Positions 55,434 through 64,000 of a stretch of DNA of 64,000 nt are shown here, piece after piece. The position numbers and the translations under genes are program-made. How positions within the stretch are numbered: position 1 is the stretch's first letter; each line of letters starts with the position of its first letter. This DNA is from an uncultured Bacteroidota bacterium (GTDB taxonomy: Bacteria > Bacteroidota > Bacteroidia > Chitinophagales > Chitinophagaceae), in assembly GCA_903906365.1 (NCBI GenBank), contig CAIVKC010000039.1, forward strand, positions 49,988 to 113,987, read 5' to 3'. Below the pieces are notes generated by a model. The model was not told the origin of the DNA and searched no databases. It saw nothing but the letters and a program-made list of their open reading frames with translations.

Positions 55434-56195
55434 ATGAGATTCAGCAACAAGGTGGCCATAGTAACTGGCGCAGGCCAGGGCATAGGTTTTGAAATCGGTC
55501 GTTATCTGGCCCGCCAGGGGGCCCGGGTAGTTTTAAATGACCTGGATCCGCTGCTGACCAGCCAGGCCGAAGATAAAATCCTGGACATTGATTCGTCCTG
55601 CTGCATCGGCATGGCGGGCGATTGCAGCCAGACCGCGGTCATCCGGCAAATGGTGGATACGGCCGTCAACCGCTTCGGGAGCCTGGATATCGTTATTGCC
55701 AATGCGGGCATCACCCTGTTTGGCGAGTTTTTATCCTACCCGGAAGAATCCTTCCGGCGGGTCATGCAGGTCAACCTGTTTGGCTCCTTTTTTTTGGCCC
55801 AGGCTGCTGCCGGCCAGATGAAAAAGCAGGCTTCCGGGGGCTCCATACTTTTTATGTCTTCTGTAACAGGGCACCAGGCACATAAGGACCTGGCCGCCTA
55901 TTCCATGAGTAAGGCCGCCTTGGAAATGCTGGCAAAAAACCTGGTTATTGAATTGTCTCCTTTCAAAATAAATGTCAATGCCATTGCCCCGGGGGCCACC
56001 CTGACCGAGCGGACGATGGACGATCCCGGTTATGAGGAGACCTGGTCGAAACTAACGCCCATGGGACGGCCAGCCACGGTGGAAGACATTGCAGGCACGG
56101 CCCTGTTTTTGGTATCTGATGAGGCCCGACATATTACAGGCCAGAGCCTGATTGTGGACGGCGGCTGGACGGCTGTGAGTCCGCCCCCTTTTTAG
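55434..56195 (+). CDS. Short-chain dehydrogenase, sugar-dehydrogenase-like
   Basis: 253 residues. The motifs are TGAGQGIG (12-19), NAG (IANAGI, about 92-96), catalytic Ser in MSSVTGH and Tyr-x-x-x-Lys in YSMSK (about 161-165), and the C-terminal SDEARHITGQSLIVDGGW. This is the classical 250-residue SDR like glucose or arabinose 1-dehydrogenase and 3-oxoacyl-ACP reductase. Its position after the sugar-acid dehydratase suggests it oxidises a sugar (for example L-arabinose to the lactone) or the later keto-deoxy intermediate, but this is inference. It uses NAD or NADP; the Asp after the glycine motif (LNDLD) favours NAD. Confidence 0.87.
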   Translation: MRFSNKVAIVTGAGQGIGFEIGRYLARQGARVVLNDLDPLLTSQAEDKILDIDSSCCIGMAGDCSQTAVIRQMVDTAVNRFGSLDIVIANAGITLFGEFLSYPEESFRRVMQVNLFGSFFLAQAAAGQMKKQASGGSILFMSSVTGHQAHKDLAAYSMSKAALEMLAKNLVIELSPFKINVNAIAPGATLTERTMDDPGYEETWSKLTPMGRPATVEDIAGTALFLVSDEARHITGQSLIVDGGWTAVSPPPF

Positions 56196-56537
56196 GGAGC
56201 GGTTATCCGGGCGGCCGGTTAGCAGGGGCTAACGTCCCCATATCCCTGCATCCCGGCCCCGGGGAGGCCCGTATAGCTGAGCCAAAGGCCACTGCGCGCA
56301 ATGACTTACTTCAGTCCGGAAAAATTCTCCGGCAGGGGACTGGTGAGCCGCTATGGCGCCATGGTCCGGGTCCTGCGGCCTGGTGGTGGCCCCTGAATCC
56401 CGCCTGGTTAAAATGACCGGAATCAGCTCCTTCCTTGAATTCTATCAGCTCAATTACTGCCTTGCCGGTCTACTTTGCCCAAGCACTATTTTCTTTTCCC
56501 GGGTTAGACTCCTGTTTATCCCTTCAAACCAGTTAAC
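56196..56537. other. Intergenic region before the PFOR operon
   Basis: 342 bases. A small perfect dyad GTTAGC (56218-56223) and GCTAAC (56228-56233) may form a hairpin after the SDR. A one-mismatch FNR-like site TGAC-CGGA-ATCA lies at 56414-56425, 112 bases before the next start. No gene is recognised. Confidence 0.4.
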
Positions 56538-58184
56538 ATGCCAGCGACTGACCTTACCAAAGCGGTTGACCTGTTCCTCCATGCCGAGGGCACAGGCCCC
56601 AAGCGCCAGAAAAGACCTGTTTACGTTGATTTTATGCCACCCTGCAACAGTGCATGCCCGGCCGGTGAAAACATCCAGGCCTGGATGGCTCATGCCCAGG
56701 CAGGTAATTATTTCGAGGCGTTTCAGGTCATTATGGAGGACAATCCCTTTCCGGCTACCATGGGGAGGGTTTGCGTCAAACCCTGTGAAACCGGATGCAA
56801 CCGCAACCATATCGATACCACCGTCAATATCCATGCAGTGGAAAGACATATCGGGGATGAAGCCATCCGAAACCATTGGCAGGTCCAGGGAGCGGCTGCA
56901 CCAACGGGAAAAAGAATCCTGGTAATCGGTGCCGGCCCATCGGGGTTATCGGCTGCCTATCACCTGGCCAGGATGGGTCATACCGTGGAAGTGTACGAGG
57001 CTTCCGGTCATGCCGGGGGTTTATTGTGGTCCGGGGTTCCCGAATACAGGCTGCCCAAGGAATTGCTGGAGGCGGAAATTGAACGCATCGCCCGGATGGG
57101 AGTTTCTATACGGGTTAATTATAGGGTAAAGGACCTGCTGGGTGAAAAGGAGTCCGGAAAATTTGATGCGGTTTACCTTTCAATCGGTGCCCAGATGATA
57201 TCACCTGAAAACTATGTGCATGACAGGTCGGTGTATACCGTGGATGCTTTTTCATTTTTTGAGGAGGCCAAAGCCAACCCGGCTCCCTATACGAATAAAA
57301 AGGTGGTTGTCTACGGAGGCGGTAAACTGGCTTTATATATTTCCCGCATGATAAAGCGGTTTGGATCCGAAGTGTCCGTTTATTTCCCCGGTGACAAAAA
57401 GATGATGCCCGCCTATGACTATGAGACCGAAGATGCGCTGGCCGAGGGAGTGGATGTATCGCTGTTAAAGGGTATCGCCAAGGTTGAGCAAAACCTGATC
57501 ACCTTCGACAGGCTGGTGGTGGAAAAAGGCAAGGCCGTTGCCAGCGGGCAGCAGGAGACGGTTCAGGCTGATGTCCTGATCCTTGCCAACAGGCAGCAAA
57601 CCGCCTCCTCCTTCCTGCGCCAGCTGCCGGGTCTGGTCATCAACCAGGACGGCACCCTGCCGGTGGATGCGCAACGCATGACGGCCTGCCCCGGGATCTT
57701 TGCCGGAGGGGACATGCTGCCCGGGGAAAACAGGAGTTCCACCATTGCCATCGGACAGGGAAAAAAAGCCGCCAGATATATCAACGCCTTTGTGCTGGCT
57801 CAAACCTACCAGAAACCGGAGAAACACCCCACAGCCGGTTACCGAAAGTTGCACATGTGGTATAAGACGGAAGCACCCCAGCAGGAGCAGGGCAGGCTTG
57901 ATCCCCTTGTTGCCGTTAAGAGTTTCGAAGAGGTGATTGGCGGCCTTTCTGAGCCGGAGGCCAGATTTGAAGCGCAGCGTTGCCTGAGCTGCGGAAACTG
58001 TTTTGAATGTGACGGCTGTTTTGGTGCCTGCCCCGAGGATGCCATCCTTAAACTGGGGAAGGGCAACCGGTATTCTTTTAATTATAATGCGTGCACGGGC
58101 TGTGCGGTCTGTTATGAACAATGCCCCTGCCATGCCATTGAAATGATTCCTGAACCTGTCAATACGTCCACTGATGTCAAGTAA
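56538..58184 (+). CDS. GltD-like NAD(P)-dependent flavoprotein with C-terminal ferredoxin domain
   Basis: 548 residues. The N-terminal Fe-S domain of GltD-type subunits is present (CNSACPAGENIQAW and GRVCVKPCETGCNR, about 36-95). FAD- and NAD(P)-binding Rossmann motifs follow: VIGAGPSGLSAA (about 129-140) and YGGGKLALYISR, and the FAD-closing motif GIFAGGDMLPG. The last 65 residues hold two 4Fe-4S motifs, CLSCGNCFECDGC and CTGCAVCYEQC. It would pass electrons between NAD(P)H and ferredoxin. It overlaps the PFOR gene by 11 bases, so it is probably the NAD(P)H partner of PFOR. The enzyme is not glutamate synthase, since no large subunit is adjacent. Confidence 0.9.
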   Translation: MPATDLTKAVDLFLHAEGTGPKRQKRPVYVDFMPPCNSACPAGENIQAWMAHAQAGNYFEAFQVIMEDNPFPATMGRVCVKPCETGCNRNHIDTTVNIHAVERHIGDEAIRNHWQVQGAAAPTGKRILVIGAGPSGLSAAYHLARMGHTVEVYEASGHAGGLLWSGVPEYRLPKELLEAEIERIARMGVSIRVNYRVKDLLGEKESGKFDAVYLSIGAQMISPENYVHDRSVYTVDAFSFFEEAKANPAPYTNKKVVVYGGGKLALYISRMIKRFGSEVSVYFPGDKKMMPAYDYETEDALAEGVDVSLLKGIAKVEQNLITFDRLVVEKGKAVASGQQETVQADVLILANRQQTASSFLRQLPGLVINQDGTLPVDAQRMTACPGIFAGGDMLPGENRSSTIAIGQGKKAARYINAFVLAQTYQKPEKHPTAGYRKLHMWYKTEAPQQEQGRLDPLVAVKSFEEVIGGLSEPEARFEAQRCLSCGNCFECDGCFGACPEDAILKLGKGNRYSFNYNACTGCAVCYEQCPCHAIEMIPEPVNTSTDVK

Positions 58185-61100
58185 AACAAACGCCGTAGCC
58201 ACCATTGACGGAAATGAAGCTGCGGTCTATATTGCATACCGGGTCAACGAAGTGTGCGCCATTTATCCCATTACGCCCTCCTCCACCATGGCTGAACTCG
58301 CCGACGAATGGTCGTCCAAGGGAATAAAAAATATCTGGGGTACAGTACCTGAAGTTATTGAATTGCAAAGTGAAGGTGGCGCAGCAGGCACTGTTCATGG
58401 TGCCCTGCAGACGGGGTCACTGACGACCACCTTCACCGCCTCCCAGGGCCTGATGCTGATGCTGCCTAATATGTACAAGATAGCCGGGGAACTGACTCCT
58501 GCTGTTTTTCATGTGGCGGCCCGTTCACTGGCGGCGCAGGGTCTTTCCATATTTGGCGACCACCAGGATGTAATGGCGGCCAGGACGACCGGGTTTGCCT
58601 TACTCAGCTCGGCCAGTGTGCAGGAAGCGCACGATTTTGCCCTCATTGCACAGGCGGCTACCCTCAGGGCCCGCATTCCCATTCTTCATTTTTTTGACGG
58701 ATTCCGCACTTCCCATGAAGTCAATAAACTTCAGTTACTCAGCGATGAGCAGATCCGGTCCATGATTGCCGATGAATGGGTCCTTTCCCATAGGAGCCGG
58801 GCATTAAACCCGGCGCATCCCTTTATCAGGGGTACTGCCCAGAACCCGGATGTGTACTTCCAGGGAAGGGAGACCGTCAATAGTTTTTATAACAAAATGC
58901 CTCAGATCATGCAGGAAGTCATGGAAGACTTCCAGGTCATGACCGGCCGCAGCTATGGACTTTTCCAATATACGGGCGCCCCGGACGCAGAAAGAATCAT
59001 CATCATCATGGGGTCGGGCGGGGAGACGGTGGCCGAAACCGTGGCGGTACTCAACCAGGCCGGAGAAAAAACCGGGGTCATACAGGTGAGGTTATACAGA
59101 CCCTTTTCCCTGGACCACCTCCTGGAAGTATTACCCGCCTCGGTGAAGTCCATAGCCATATTGGACCGGACCAAGGAACCGGGCGCGTCCGGCGAACCAC
59201 TCTACCAGGATGTGCTCTCCACCCTGGTGGAAGCCATGCAGCAGGGAAAGCTCCCGCATCTGCCGCGCCTCATTGGCGGCCGGTACGGTCTTTCCTCCAA
59301 GGAGTTCACCCCAGCCATGGTCAAAGGGGTCCTGGACGAGCTAAAAAAGGATCAGCCCAAAAATGGATTTACCATTGGTATTGATGATGACGTGACTTTT
59401 ACCAGCCTGGATTATGACCCGTCCTTCCTCTTAGATGAATCCTCCTGGCGGCAGGGACTTTTCTTTGGGCTGGGGGCCGACGGTACGGTAGGGGCCAACA
59501 AAAACACCATCAAGATCATCGGGGAAAATACGGACCTCTTTGCCCAGGGTTATTTTGTTTACGACTCAAAGAAATCGGGAGCCAGGACGGTGTCCCACCT
59601 CAGATTCGGACCCAAACCCATCCGGGCGCCCTACCTGATTTCCAAAGCTGATTTTATTGCCTGTCACCAGTTCAATTTCACCGGCTATGTGGAAATGCTT
59701 GAATTTGCGAGCCCGGGGGCCATCTTCCTGCTGAACAGCCCCTATGGCAAAGAGGAAGTCTGGCAAAAACTTTCCGCCCAGATCCAGGAAAGGATCATTA
59801 CCCAAAAAATAAAGTTCTATGTGATAGATGCCACGACGGTGGCCCGGGACACCGGGATGAGCGGTCGCATCAATACCATTATGCAGACCTGCTATTTTGC
59901 CCTCTCCGGGGTGCTGCCCCGGGAGGATGCTATCCGCCAGATTAAAAAAGCCATTGAGAAGACCTATTATAAGAAAGGCCAAAAGGTAATTGACCAGAAT
60001 TTCCAGGCAGTGGATGCGACCCTTGCCAACCTCCATGAGGTGGACTATCCCCGGTTTGTTTCTGCCGCTGTGGCAGAACCGGTTCGTATTTCAGAGAAGG
60101 CCCCTGCATTTGTCCGGGAAGTCACCGAAGTCATGATGGCCGGTCATGGCGACAGCCTGCCTGTCAGCAAAATGACCGTCGATGGCACCTATCCGAGTGG
60201 CACGACACAGTGGGAAAAAAGAAATATTTCTGATTTGGTGCCGGTCTGGGAGCCAGATTTATGCATACAATGCGGCAATTGTGCCTTTGTTTGCCCACAT
60301 AGCGTGATCCGGGCAAAGTTCTTTCATAAAGACCACCTGCAATCTGCACCTGCCGGCTTTCAGACAGCACCCATCAATTCCAGGGGATTCCCCGAAACAC
60401 AGTACAGGCTTCAGGTCTATCTGGAAGATTGCACCGGATGCAACCTCTGTGTGGAAGTATGCCCGGCCTCTGATCCCGCCAACAGGCAGCGCAAGGCCAT
60501 CAACCTGGCTGAAAAGGAACCGATCCTTCAGGCAGAAAAAACAAACATCTCCTTTTTTGAAAATATACCCTGGAATGACCGTTCGAGGATTGATTTTTCG
60601 ACCGTACATGGTGCACAGTTTCTTGAACCCCTCTTTGAATTTTCAGGGGCCTGTGCCGGTTGCGGGGAAACGCCTTATCTCAAGTTGCTGTCCCAGCTTT
60701 TCGGTGACAGGCTGCTGGTTGCCAATGCAACCGGGTGCTCCTCGATTTATGGGGGAAACCTGCCCACCACGCCCTGGTCGGTAAACCAGCAGGGAAGGGG
60801 GCCGGCCTGGTCCAATTCCCTGTTCGAAGACAATGCTGAGTTTGGTCTGGGGATGCGCATCACCACCGATAAACAGCTTGAAATGGCCCGCAGCCTGCTG
60901 CTGGAGTTAAAACCGGTATTGGGAGAGCAACTCACCCGGGAACTCCTGGATGCCAGGCTCCTGCTGGAATCAGAACTTTCCGAGCAGCAGCAAAGAGTCG
61001 ACCAGGTCAAAAAGAAACTGGCTGGCATTTCCTCACCTGAGGCCTGCCTGCTCCTTTCGGTGATCGAACAGTTTGTCCGCCGCAGTGTATGGCTGGTGGG

Positions 61101-61749
61101 CGGAGATGGCTGGGCTTACGATATTGGATATGGCGGACTGGACCATGCCCTGGCAAGCGGTAAAAACATCAATGTACTGGTGCTGGATACCGAAGTATAT
61201 TCCAATACCGGGGGGCAAATGTCCAAATCAACGCCCACTGCCGCTACCGCCAAATTTGCGGCAGCAGGCAAAACCGCCGGCAAAAAGGACCTTGCCCTCC
61301 AGGCCATTTCCTATGGCAATGTCTATGTGGCCCGCGTCGCTTTCGGTGCCAACCCCCAGCAGACCCTGCTGGCCATGCGTGAAGCGGAGGCCTATGAAGG
61401 CCCTTCCCTGATATTGGCCTACAGCCATTGCATAGCGCATGGATATGATCTGAAAGACGGCCTTGACCAGCAGCAGAAAGCTGTATCAAGCGGTCACTGG
61501 CCTTTACTCAGGTATAACCCGGCCCTGCGCAGGAAAAATCAAAATCCCTTCATCCTGGATTCACCCAGGCCGACCATCTCCCTGAAGGATTATGCCTACA
61601 ATGAACTGCGCTACAAAGTGCTGTCGGTCACCCATCCCTCAGAAGCGGTCGAACTGTTGAAAAGGGGGCAGGAACTGATAAACCTGAAATGGAAAACATA
61701 TGAAGAACTGGCTACCAAACAGGCAAGCGATTTTGTCCCGGTGGCTTAA
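58174..61749 (+). CDS. nifJ: Pyruvate:ferredoxin (flavodoxin) oxidoreductase
   Basis: 1,191 residues, the single-chain homodimeric form. Domain I has YPITPSSTMAE (about 31-41), domain VI carries two ferredoxin motifs (CIQCGNCAFVCP and CTGCNLCVEVCP, about 697-770) and the TPP domain includes CAGCGETPYLKL, NATGCSSIYGGNLPTTP and GGDGWAYDIGYGGLDH. It splits pyruvate and CoA to acetyl-CoA, CO2 and reduced ferredoxin, or runs in reverse. It overlaps the GltD-like gene by 11 bases and the DHOD-like gene starts 11 bases after it. No nitrogenase gene is present; nifJ is the usual name of the family. Confidence 0.95.
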   Translation: MSSKTNAVATIDGNEAAVYIAYRVNEVCAIYPITPSSTMAELADEWSSKGIKNIWGTVPEVIELQSEGGAAGTVHGALQTGSLTTTFTASQGLMLMLPNMYKIAGELTPAVFHVAARSLAAQGLSIFGDHQDVMAARTTGFALLSSASVQEAHDFALIAQAATLRARIPILHFFDGFRTSHEVNKLQLLSDEQIRSMIADEWVLSHRSRALNPAHPFIRGTAQNPDVYFQGRETVNSFYNKMPQIMQEVMEDFQVMTGRSYGLFQYTGAPDAERIIIIMGSGGETVAETVAVLNQAGEKTGVIQVRLYRPFSLDHLLEVLPASVKSIAILDRTKEPGASGEPLYQDVLSTLVEAMQQGKLPHLPRLIGGRYGLSSKEFTPAMVKGVLDELKKDQPKNGFTIGIDDDVTFTSLDYDPSFLLDESSWRQGLFFGLGADGTVGANKNTIKIIGENTDLFAQGYFVYDSKKSGARTVSHLRFGPKPIRAPYLISKADFIACHQFNFTGYVEMLEFASPGAIFLLNSPYGKEEVWQKLSAQIQERIITQKIKFYVIDATTVARDTGMSGRINTIMQTCYFALSGVLPREDAIRQIKKAIEKTYYKKGQKVIDQNFQAVDATLANLHEVDYPRFVSAAVAEPVRISEKAPAFVREVTEVMMAGHGDSLPVSKMTVDGTYPSGTTQWEKRNISDLVPVWEPDLCIQCGNCAFVCPHSVIRAKFFHKDHLQSAPAGFQTAPINSRGFPETQYRLQVYLEDCTGCNLCVEVCPASDPANRQRKAINLAEKEPILQAEKTNISFFENIPWNDRSRIDFSTVHGAQFLEPLFEFSGACAGCGETPYLKLLSQLFGDRLLVANATGCSSIYGGNLPTTPWSVNQQGRGPAWSNSLFEDNAEFGLGMRITTDKQLEMARSLLLELKPVLGEQLTRELLDARLLLESELSEQQQRVDQVKKKLAGISSPEACLLLSVIEQFVRRSVWLVGGDGWAYDIGYGGLDHALASGKNINVLVLDTEVYSNTGGQMSKSTPTAATAKFAAAGKTAGKKDLALQAISYGNVYVARVAFGANPQQTLLAMREAEAYEGPSLILAYSHCIAHGYDLKDGLDQQQKAVSSGHWPLLRYNPALRRKNQNPFILDSPRPTISLKDYAYNELRYKVLSVTHPSEAVELLKRGQELINLKWKTYEELATKQASDFVPVA

Positions 61750-61760
61750 AATGTATAATT

Positions 61761-62750
61761 ATGAATATTCATGCATCCTATATGGGGATGAAACTCAAAT
61801 CCCCGGTCATCGTATCGGCCTGCACCCTGTCTGAGCAACTCGACAATATTGTCCGCATGGAGGATAACGGGGCAGGGGCGGTAGTCATGTTTTCCCTTTT
61901 TGAAGAACAGATCATTCGGGAGGAAGCCCGCTTCAAGACGGTCCTTTCACAGACCAGGTATTGCTTTGCGGAGGCCGAAGGTTATTTCCCGGGCCTGGAT
62001 GATTTCAGCGTGGAGAGCGACGGGTATCTGGAGCATATCAGGCGTGCCAAGGAACGGGTGGATATTCCCATTATCGGAAGCCTCAACGGCATCACCTCCG
62101 AAGGATGGATTGACTATTCCAGGCAGATGGAGCAGGCAGGCGCAGACGGCATAGAAGTGAACATATTTTTCATCCCGGCTGATATGGGACTCTCTTCCTC
62201 GGCCGTGGAACACCGATACCTCAATATAATAGAGTCCGTCAAACACAATGTAAAGATTCCTGTAGCTGTAAAGCTGAATCCTTATTTTTCTTCAATGGGC
62301 AATATGTCTTTGCGCATGCAGCAGTCCGGCGCAGATGCCCTGGTGCTGTTCAACCGGTTTTACCAGCCTGATTTTGACATTGAAGAGCTCGCCATCCGGA
62401 CTGATCTGGAGTTCAGTCAGTCATCGGAGATCAGGCTGCCCCTGCTATGGATTGCCCTGATGTATGGCAAATTAAAGCTCTCCCTGGCATCCACCACCGG
62501 TGTGCAGAGTGCAGAAGAAGTCATTAAATACCTCCTGGCCGGTGCGGATGCGGTGATGACTGCTTCCTCCTTATATAAAAAGGGCATTGGATACCTCAAA
62601 ACAATCCATCGGGATCTGGAAGAATGGATGGGGAGAAAGGGGTTTGAGTCGCTGGAATCCTTTCGCGGCTCCATGAGCCAGCAAAACATTACCGACCCCA
62701 CCACCTATGAGCGGGCCAACTACATCCGGATTCTGGAAAGTAAACATTGA
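61761..62750 (+). CDS. Dihydroorotate-dehydrogenase-like flavoprotein
   Basis: 329 residues of the FMN TIM-barrel class. The opening is IHASYMGMKLKSPVIVSAC, with FMN phosphate-binding glycines in STTGVQSAEEV and GADAVMTASSLY near the C-terminus, and the lysine/asparagine positions of class-1A DHODs in VAVKLNPYF and NGI. The family (DHOD-like proteins paired with PFOR) is known but its substrate is not settled. It is the last gene of the GltD-like/PFOR operon, 11 bases after nifJ. True pyrimidine synthesis is not suggested by the neighbours; an electron-transfer role with PFOR is more likely. Confidence 0.88.
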   Translation: MNIHASYMGMKLKSPVIVSACTLSEQLDNIVRMEDNGAGAVVMFSLFEEQIIREEARFKTVLSQTRYCFAEAEGYFPGLDDFSVESDGYLEHIRRAKERVDIPIIGSLNGITSEGWIDYSRQMEQAGADGIEVNIFFIPADMGLSSSAVEHRYLNIIESVKHNVKIPVAVKLNPYFSSMGNMSLRMQQSGADALVLFNRFYQPDFDIEELAIRTDLEFSQSSEIRLPLLWIALMYGKLKLSLASTTGVQSAEEVIKYLLAGADAVMTASSLYKKGIGYLKTIHRDLEEWMGRKGFESLESFRGSMSQQNITDPTTYERANYIRILESKH

Positions 62751-62794
62751 ATGCGGACCAGCTGCGCTATAGGCCCTCGGCTGCGCCCATCCGC

Positions 62795-63175
62795 TCAGAT
62801 GTTTTCGTAATAGGGGATTTCATCGTGACTGACCCTATCCTTCTGGCGCCAGTAGGCCAGCGTAACCACATGCCCATCGGCAGTTTTAAGCATGCGGCCG
62901 AAAATGGCATTGGTCGCATTGAAGGTATAATCAGTAACGCCCAGGGTGAATGTTTCTATAGCCGGTGTTGCTGCAATAACCGGCTCCTCTGCTTCCCTGG
63001 CGGCCGGGGCGGCAGCCGCCTTTGGCGGCGGGCTGGGCACCACCACTACCACATAGCCGTTTAGTTCAAGCAGGCCTGTTAGAAAAGCTACCCGGCCGGG
63101 TTCCAGGTTCCTCTCCACAATAGCGCATTTGACGCCGGCAAGCTCCTCGAATTCATGATTTTTATTGATAGCCAT
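62795..63175 (-). CDS. Hypothetical protein next to nuoN
   Basis: 126 residues, no signal or transmembrane helix. An N-terminal domain (about 1-50: ELAGVKCAIVERNLEPGRVAFLTGLLELNG) is followed by an Ala/Pro-rich linker (SPPPKAAAAPAAREAEEP) and a C-terminal beta-rich segment (ETFTLGVTDYTFNATNAIFGR). I recognise no family. It begins four bases after the nuoN stop on the same strand, so it is probably the tail of the complex I operon, a possible accessory protein. Confidence in the gene rests on spacing and composition. Confidence 0.65.
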   Translation of the reverse strand: MAINKNHEFEELAGVKCAIVERNLEPGRVAFLTGLLELNGYVVVVVPSPPPKAAAAPAAREAEEPVIAATPAIETFTLGVTDYTFNATNAIFGRMLKTADGHVVTLAYWRQKDRVSHDEIPYYENI

Positions 63176-63179
63176 ATTG

Positions 63180-64000
63180 TCAACTTACTAATGATTGTAT
63201 ATAATCAAATATCCAGCTTAGCAGGCCCGTAAAGACAATACCCGAAGCACAGATGACCAGGCCCAGCCTAACCGGGGCCGCGGGCCGGATATGTTCCATG
63301 GGGTTGTCATTGTTATCCATGAATACCGCCCTGACCACCCTAAGGTAATAATACAGCGATATGATCATATTGAGGGCTGCCACAGCAATGAACCAGTAAG
63401 TTCCCCTTGCTCCCCCTGAGGTCAGCAGAAATAGTTTGCCAAAGAAACCCGCTGTCGGGGGAATGCCTGCCAGTGAAAACAGCGAAAGGGTGAGTATCCA
63501 TCCGAGGAACTTATTGGTCTTATAAAATCCCCTGTAATCCGCAATGGATTCCTTTCCGGTTTGACTGCTGATGACAGCCGCCACACCAAAGGCCGCCAGG
63601 TTCGAAAAGACGTATACCAGGATGAAAAAAACCACGGCGGCCGTTCCCATTTCCTTGCCCCCGCTCATACCTACCAGGATGAAGCCGACCTGCGCAATGG
63701 AGGAAAAGGCCAAAAACCGCTTGATATTCTGCTGCCGCAGGGCAAAGAGGTTTCCGGTGACCATGGTCAGTATGGAAAGTACCACCAGCATGTTATACCA
63801 TATTTCTTCCATGGGCTGGAAGATCCTGAACAGGATGATCAGTAATATGAAAGACACCGAACCCTTGGAAATGACCGATAAAAAGGAAGTTACCGCCATG
63901 GGAGAACCCTCATACACATCAGCGGTCCACAAGTGGAAAGGGACTATGGAAAGTTTGAAGGCAAAAGCACTAAAGAGGAAAACAAAGGAAAGCACCTGCA
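63180..64000 (-). CDS. nuoN: NADH-quinone oxidoreductase subunit N, 5' part outside the window
   Basis: About 273 residues of the C-terminal part, with eight or so transmembrane helices. The stretch FAFKLSIVPFHLWTADVYEGSP holds the conserved Lys and His of antiporter-like complex I subunits, and LAGIPPTAGFFGKLF is the second hallmark region. The frame is open to the right edge with no start inside, so the N-terminus lies beyond 64000. Length and the GIPPTAGF motif point to NuoN. It pumps protons in respiratory complex I. The hypothetical gene at 62795-63175 follows it by four bases. Confidence 0.93.
   Translation of the reverse strand, partial: QVLSFVFLFSAFAFKLSIVPFHLWTADVYEGSPMAVTSFLSVISKGSVSFILLIILFRIFQPMEEIWYNMLVVLSILTMVTGNLFALRQQNIKRFLAFSSIAQVGFILVGMSGGKEMGTAAVVFFILVYVFSNLAAFGVAAVISSQTGKESIADYRGFYKTNKFLGWILTLSLFSLAGIPPTAGFFGKLFLLTSGGARGTYWFIAVAALNMIISLYYYLRVVRAVFMDNNDNPMEHIRPAAPVRLGLVICASGIVFTGLLSWIFDYIQSLVS

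Noticed and set aside
58174..61749. nifJ as a sign of nitrogen fixation
   Set aside because: No nif structural genes are in the window, and the single-chain PFOR is common in central metabolism.
1..64000. CRISPR array, prophage, transposase or toxin-antitoxin pair
   Set aside because: None was seen; no regularly spaced direct repeats, no integrase or transposase-like protein and no typical small paired genes.

Overview
The window looks like chromosomal DNA of a member of the Bacteroidota, most likely close to the Chitinophagaceae. The signs are a SusC/SusD pair, two secreted proteins with C-terminal type IX secretion (Por) sorting domains, a clade II nitrous-oxide reductase operon, a DevBCA/TolC-type exporter, DUF4136 and CPBP proteins, and a promoter of the Bacteroidota form TTTG-N17-TAnnTTTG. 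Base composition is moderate. I see no tRNA, rRNA, insertion sequence, phage or CRISPR array. The lineage is inferred from gene content only.

Layout. 1-4548: the end of a thioredoxin-like gene, then a tripartite exporter (ATPase, membrane-fusion lipoprotein, permease, TolC), all on the minus strand. 4763-8741: a serine beta-lactamase-fold hydrolase, hemN and a CPBP membrane protease. 9025-11586: a ferric-reductase/Rieske membrane protein with two small membrane partners. 11784-18035: a DNA-damage module (dnaE2-like polymerase, dinB, and a convergent SRAP gene) headed by an unusual array of alternating half-operators, then a class A beta-lactamase-like gene. 18531-28507: fatty-acid desaturase, outer-membrane proteins, two T9SS cargo genes (one with a single-base frameshift), and a PLP-dependent sulfur amino-acid enzyme.

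28573-39281 is the main respiratory block. A minus-strand operon runs cytochrome c, nosZ, fasciclin lipoprotein, a membrane-NosL fusion, nosD, nosF, nosY, hemerythrin, truncated haemoglobin. Divergent from it are an FNR/CRP-type regulator, a polytopic His-rich membrane protein and the Ric/ScdA iron-sulfur repair protein. Together they would reduce N2O, deliver copper to NosZ, and bind NO or repair its damage. Near-identical FNR-like palindromes lie in the nos/regulator intergenic region and upstream of hemN, and a third core match precedes ric, suggesting one low-oxygen/NO regulon.

39306-45806: a SusC-SusD-S9 peptidase operon with a perfect 14-bp intergenic hairpin. 46479-50643: acyl-CoA ligase, short-chain dehydrogenase, a secreted alpha/beta hydrolase and a small charged secreted protein. 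50709-56195: a GH127-type beta-L-arabinofuranosidase divergent from a sugar-acid dehydratase and a dehydrogenase, possibly an oxidative L-arabinose route. 56538-62750: a tight operon of a GltD-like flavoprotein with C-terminal ferredoxin, pyruvate:ferredoxin oxidoreductase, and a dihydroorotate-dehydrogenase-like protein. 62795-64000: a small hypothetical gene and the truncated end of nuoN.
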